Source: Schistosoma mansoni (taxonomy: Eukaryota > Platyhelminthes > Trematoda > Strigeidida > Schistosomatidae). From it: DNA of 64,000 nucleotides. Position 1 is the first letter of the stretch; every line of letters begins with the position of its first letter. The notes beneath the pieces are model-generated. The model was not told the DNA's origin. It did not search any database and was given only the letters and a program-made list of their open reading frames with translations. Both the position numbers and the translations under genes were made by a program. The stretch covers positions 31,352,539 through 31,416,538 of the forward strand of contig NC_031496.1 in the NCBI RefSeq assembly GCF_000237925.1, written 5' to 3'. Shown here in pieces: positions 59,600 through 64,000 of the stretch.

Positions 59600-61635
59600 T
59601 TACACCAGGATGACCACGCCTGAAAGGCTGAGCCATGCCATCCGATTCATTATTTCATGTTCCCGCCTCCTCAATTGTTGGTTTTTTCCCCGCGTTAAAT
59701 GTTGAATATCTACCTTCCCCGTTGTTTTGTGTTCAGCTTTGAGGATTGTGGTTAGGACAAATGACACTACATAATTGTCACCTAATACGCTATGGTGGTC
59801 CACCCTGATGATTCTCTTCGTATACAGAGATGGACCGATTATGACGCTCAATGTACTGAGAAAAACAACCAATTTAGGATAGCTTTCAACAACATGTTCC
59901 AAGCCTTAGTAGATCCACTACAAGAAGAAACTACCATTGAAAACAAATGGAGATGGATCAAGAAAGCATGAACTACAGCCTGTTAGGAGGTTCTGAATCG
60001 CAACAAGCAGCATCACAAGGAATGCATCCTTATCGAAACCCTGAATAAGATATAAGAAAAGAAGAAGACAGCAATTAACAACATCCCAAAAAGAACAGAG
60101 AAAGTCAAGGCACAACCTGAATATACAGAGGCACCCAGTGGGAAGAAGCATCAGAGTTGACAGGAAGAAGTCTGTGAAAGAGCTAGCAATGACAGTGTTG
60201 AAAGAGACCTCTAACCGAAGTTTTTGCTGATGATGTCGTTTACAATAACGATGAAAACTCCACCACAGAACCATTCATTTAACAGAACGGATCGTCACTA
60301 AAAAGAAAAGGAAATATCAGACAACTACGAGACATAGATGTATCACACTATTGTCAGTACCAGAAAACGTTTTCAACAGAGTGTTTCTGAACCTGATGAA
60401 AGATTCGGTAGACGACCGAATTCGGGGTCATCAGGTCGGATTCTGTAAGGACCGGTCGTGGACAAACCGAATCACGACACTACAGATCATCGTGGAACAA
60501 TCATTTTAGTGGAACTCGTCGCAATATATCAACTTCCCTGACAATGAGTAGTCATTTGACCGTGTGGACAGGGGAACTTTATGGAGACTTCTACGAAACT
60601 ATGGAGTTCCTGAGGAGATTTTCAACATTATCCAGAACTCATACGATGGACTACAGTACAGAGTCGTGCATGGAGAACGGCTGGCAGATGCAGTCCAAAA
60701 AGGACCGGAGTCAGACAAGGCTGTCTACTCTCCCCCTTCCTCTTTCTTCTGGTGATTGAATGGATTATGAAAACCTCGACATCTGAGGGGAAGCATGGAA
60801 TACACTGAACATTTCAGAATCAATCAAACGATTTGGACTTCGCAGATGACCTAACCCTCCTATCCCATACACGAATAAATACAGACGAAGACAAATAATA
60901 TAGCAGTAGCCTGTGCACCAATAGACCTCGACATAGACAAGGGAAAAAGCAAGATCCTCGAAAACAACACTGAGAATGCCGTGCCAATCACAATTGATGG
61001 CGAAATTCTGCAAGATGTCGAAACATTCACGTACCTGGGAAGCATCATTGATGAACAAGGTAAATCGGATGCAGGCGTAAAGGTGAGGATCGGCAAAGCA
61101 ACGACGCATTCTTACAACTGAAGAACATATGGAACTAAAAATAACTGTCAAGTAACTTCAAAGTCAGAATCTTCAATACGGACGTCAAGACAGTCCCACT
61201 GTACGGAGCTAAAACGTGGAGAACTACTACATCCATCGTCAAGAAGGTACAAGTATTTATAAACAGTTATCTACGCAAAATACTCAACATTCACTGGCCG
61301 GATATTATGAGCAACAGCCTTTTATGGGAGAGGACAATCCAGCTTCCATCTGAAGAGGAAATTAGGAAAAGACGTTGGAAGTGGATCGGACATACATTAA
61401 GGAAATCACCAAACTGCATCACGAGGCAAGCCCTAACTTGGAATACGGGATGGAAGTGTAAAAGAGGAAGGCTAAAGAACGCATTACGCCGGTAAATAAA
61501 AGCAGGTATGAAAAGGGTGATTGGTAACGGGAAATAACTGGGAAGGATTTTGGAGGGTAGAGTTGGATGGAGAATGCCAGTGGGCGACCCATGATCCTCA
61601 ATGAGGTGTAATAGGCGTAAGTAGATAGGTAGGTA
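59600..61635 (+). pseudogene. Degenerate L1-type RTE LINE (with an inverted 5' piece)
   Basis: From about 59845 to 61635 in plus orientation: linker (TTIENKWRWIKKA), reverse transcriptase remains (DDRIRGHQVGFCKDRSW-like, LWRLLRNYGVPEEIFNIIQN, GLQYRVVHGERLADAVQ) and the C-terminal block ([20 protein letters not shown]). It ends in 'ataggcgtaagtagataggt'. 59600-59850 is a minus-strand endonuclease piece (VDHHSVLGDNYVVSF), so the 5' side is inverted. Many frame breaks; old. Confidence 0.75.
60215..60285 (+). ncRNA. Penelope-type hammerhead motif, core kept, outer stem weak
   Basis: CTGATGA at 60227-60233, six-pair stem GTCGTT/AACGAT, GAAA at 60253-60256, ACTC with the cut expected after 60260. 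Helix I barely pairs (TTTTTG against CACCAC). It sits inside the degenerate RTE copy. Confidence 0.45.
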
Positions 61636-61639
61636 ATGT

Positions 61640-62440
61640 TGAGGCTCGTCTCTTCCTCGAGATTGCATGGTTGCCCATCTGCTGCTAGCTGTTTACCTGA
61701 CGGCATCTTTCTAGCTTTTTAGGTCAGCATGCAGTACACAGACAACATAGTAGAGGTTTGCAACACATCTTATCGGCAGCCTGTGTGAGTCTTGTTCACG
61801 CTTTTTAATACCACTTGTCGTAATTGTATACCTCATTCTACCCTTGATCGGAAAGAAGCATATGAGCATACCAAAATGATGTTCTGGTTGCTCTCCTAAA
61901 ATTGTCAAGTGATCTTTTCGCGCCCGTAAGTAACCTTCGTTCTATTGATAGAAGAAACCAGATTAGCAGTGTATAGGTCTTTATTTTCTCGTGGGACAAG
62001 GACACAGTGGCGCGGGAGGTTACCTGTTCAAACACACAAATCTTTCTAACATTTGATGTAAGATAATGGGAAATATAATGTCTATACAAAATAAGGAAGT
62101 GAATAAATTCTTGAGCGCTTTGTTTTGACAAACTTAGTTGTGTGAGGTCAACGCTTAACTGATCAACATTAGCTGTTACAAGCTGACAGAGAGAACTACG
62201 CAAAAAACGACAGAAACAGAAAGCATTTCCAAAGTAGGTTTTTCTAAAGCTCTAAAAGTGGTAGACACTGAAGACAAATAGCTGAAATTTCTGTGTTACT
62301 GTAACTGAAAATCCACCGCAAATAAGTACAAAAAAAACTCTTACACCTTGAGACACAATCAAAAATTGATTAACCGGACGAGAAAAAATACCCCTGCCCT
62401 TTTATAAATAGCTTTCTATGAAAGGTCATGAATATTAAAA
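61640..62440 (-). mobile_element. CR1-like LINE 5' region, copy 2
   Basis: Matches 57655-58230 in order, ending near 'acgagaaaaaatacccctgc'. Separated from its leader part (58790-59390) by the RTE-like block. Confidence 0.5.
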
Positions 62441-62493
62441 AAATCGTCATTCCATTGTCCGAAATCCCTTTCCATCCAACGGTTTAATTCCCA

Positions 62494-62748
62494 ATGAGGT
62501 CGAAATTCGTGAATGTCGGAGTAAGAACGTACGCTTGCATTGTAGGTTGGGTGCATGAACATGAGGCTGATCAGTTATCACAGTGCAACAGAGTGTCTGA
62601 ACATGACATAACCCACATACTTGAACAGATGCCTTCAGCTGGTAATGTTCTTAGTGGAACTAATCTGGATGGTATCCGTTTCGAAGACTTGCAGAACTAT
62701 TTATTTTCCACATTTAGTTACCATTACTGGCTGCTCCACAAATTTTAA
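62494..62748 (+). CDS. Unrecognised open stretch of 85 codons upstream of SRPRA
   Basis: Open from an ATG at 62494 to a TAA at 62746-62748. The peptide is mixed in composition (YACIVGWVHEHEADQL; LDGIRFEDLQNYLFSTFSYH) with no family recognised. It lies between element debris and SRPRA. It could be a host exon, part of a 5' UTR or an element remnant. Confidence 0.25.
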   Translation: MRSKFVNVGVRTYACIVGWVHEHEADQLSQCNRVSEHDITHILEQMPSAGNVLSGTNLDGIRFEDLQNYLFSTFSYHYWLLHKF

Positions 62749-63103
62749 TCCTGCCTAGTCCATTAAGAAGACAATCTGTATCTTATTACACAGAGTCGCT
62801 GCAAACACCCTCGTGACAAAATAGACTGATGTCTTCCGTATGTGTTGTTTGTTAGTTTTATAAGTTCACAGAAAGAAACAAAACATGTTCACACTTGCAG
62901 TTGAAGATAAAAAAAACACTTTTTGTAACTGATTATGCGCGATTGAAGTCAAAGAACTAAACAATCTGAACGAAGTGGGAGTAGCGCTTAGAACAAAAAG
63001 TATACCTTTATTCCTGAGAACTGATTTAGGCTTACGTTAGTATTTGTTTAAGTGAAGGACACGTTGCCACCTCTTTGAACGTATCGTTCCGTTTGGAGTT
63101 AAG

Positions 63104-63878
63104 ATGTTGGACTTCTTTGTGATTATCACAAAAGGCGGTATTCGTTTGTGGTGTTTCCCCGGATCAATAGATATATTCAGGTTATCAATAAATACATTCC
63201 TCAAATCCCTCATATTAGAGGTTAGTTTTGTGCGATTTAGGGAATCATGCTCTATAGGAGAATGCTGGTCGCTCACCTTTTGTTTGCGACTCTAGGGCTA
63301 TGAAATTTTACATGGATAATGAATTCAACCTGTTATTTGTTGTAAGTTTTGTTGAAGAAGTAACACTTTCAGGCTGCATATCAAAATGTCCTTCAATTAA
63401 ACTATGTGGATAAGTTTTTGACAGACATAGCTCTGGAATTTAGGGACAAGTACAAGAATAGACTAGTTAACCACGACATAACTGGATCTTACGACGAATT
63501 TTTACCTATTTATCAAGCTACTCTGAAACGTACTGAAGACGAGTTTCGGGACCTTCGTAAAGGTGCCAAGTAAATTCAGTTTTTGATTCATATAGCTGTG
63601 TAGACAGATGCGGAAGTTTGAGGATTCTGATAAGTCAAAAAAGACTGTCGCCTCTATGATTGTCCGAAAGGGTAAAAATACTGAGGTTGATGTGAAAGAA
63701 ACTCCTATCGCCCAAAAGGAAAGTCTAGTTCCAGAATCCAAATTGGAAGGTATTTTCGCTCTGAAGTTATCACAATATTCTTAGAGCTTCCAGTAAATGG
63801 CATCGACACTTTTGAACAGAACAGACTTAGACTGGCTGCAAAGTTTAAGGGATCCAAGAAGAGTAAAGAACCAAAAAG
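63104..63878 (+). CDS. SRPRA: Signal recognition particle receptor subunit alpha (SR-alpha), 5' part
   Basis: Docks SRP-ribosome complexes at the ER membrane. Exons: 63104-63220, 63258-63341, 63373-63569, 63604-63749, 63785-63878; the last donor GTAAAT at 63879 leads out of the window. Phases close across all four introns. The N-terminal SRX domain starts MLDFFVIITKGGIRLWCFPG, as in the family, followed by MKFYMDNEFNLLFV and NYVDKFLTDIALEFRDKY. The charged linker begins QMRKFEDSDKSKKTV and continues FEQNRLRLAAKF. The GTPase (NG) domain lies beyond 64000. The four introns are only 37, 31, 34 and 35 nt, so a plain ORF search sees fragments. The start ATG fits the family start exactly. Confidence 0.92.
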
Positions 63879-64000
63879 GTAAATCTCTTGATTATTGTTG
63901 TTGCTTCGGTTTTGTTGTTTACCCTGTTGTAAAACATAGCATCTCATACTGTTGTATTCTTATCAGACTCTTTGTTACGTCGACTTTTCTTGATATTCTC

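Overview
This window looks like nuclear DNA of a blood fluke (genus Schistosoma). It is AT-rich, has introns, and is crowded with RTE-like and CR1/Jockey-like LINEs and with tRNA-derived repeats that carry hammerhead ribozymes, including recognisable copies of the schistosome Sm-alpha repeat. Host genes show the schistosome pattern of introns of about 30-37 nt near the 5' end and kilobase introns further on. The species cannot be fixed from the sequence alone. Four runs of N (5187-5386, 15596-15795, 26778-27006, 27801-28000) are assembly gaps.

Three host genes were assembled exon by exon. (1) A WD40 protein that matches WDR27 lies on the + strand at about 12474-31853; some 15 exons are placed and parts are probably lost in the gaps. 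(2) DDX56, a DEAD-box RNA helicase of ribosome assembly, lies on the - strand from 54022 down to 35501; all 11 exons join in phase into 564 residues with every helicase motif. (3) The 5' part of SRPRA, the alpha subunit of the signal recognition particle receptor, lies on the + strand from 63104 and runs off the window. WDR27 and DDX56 converge; DDX56 and SRPRA diverge, about 9 kb apart, across a zone made almost wholly of LINE and other element debris.

Region by region: 1-12400 holds repeats only, namely an LTR fossil, SINEs, a gag fossil, a full-length RTE-like LINE (2523-5797, perfect 12-bp target-site duplication), Sm-alpha copies and LINE remnants. 12400-31900 is WDR27 with repeat-filled introns. 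31900-35500 holds Sm-alpha, LINE and SINE copies between the two gene ends. 35500-54022 is DDX56, whose fourth intron holds a 5'-truncated LINE (45735-46946) and a four-level nest of elements (47662-53171) that includes an almost intact 3.9-kb LINE. 54023-62460 holds two runs of CR1-like LINE broken up by RTE and BEL/Pao pieces. 63104 to the end is SRPRA.

The most notable points are: three classes of hammerhead ribozyme within 64 kb; fold-back derivatives of one hammerhead SINE that break repeatedly just after the tRNA-like B box; a SINE family sharing its 3' tail with a local LINE family; the dated nest of insertions; and a 36-nt in-phase intron in DDX56 that simple ORF calling would read as coding.
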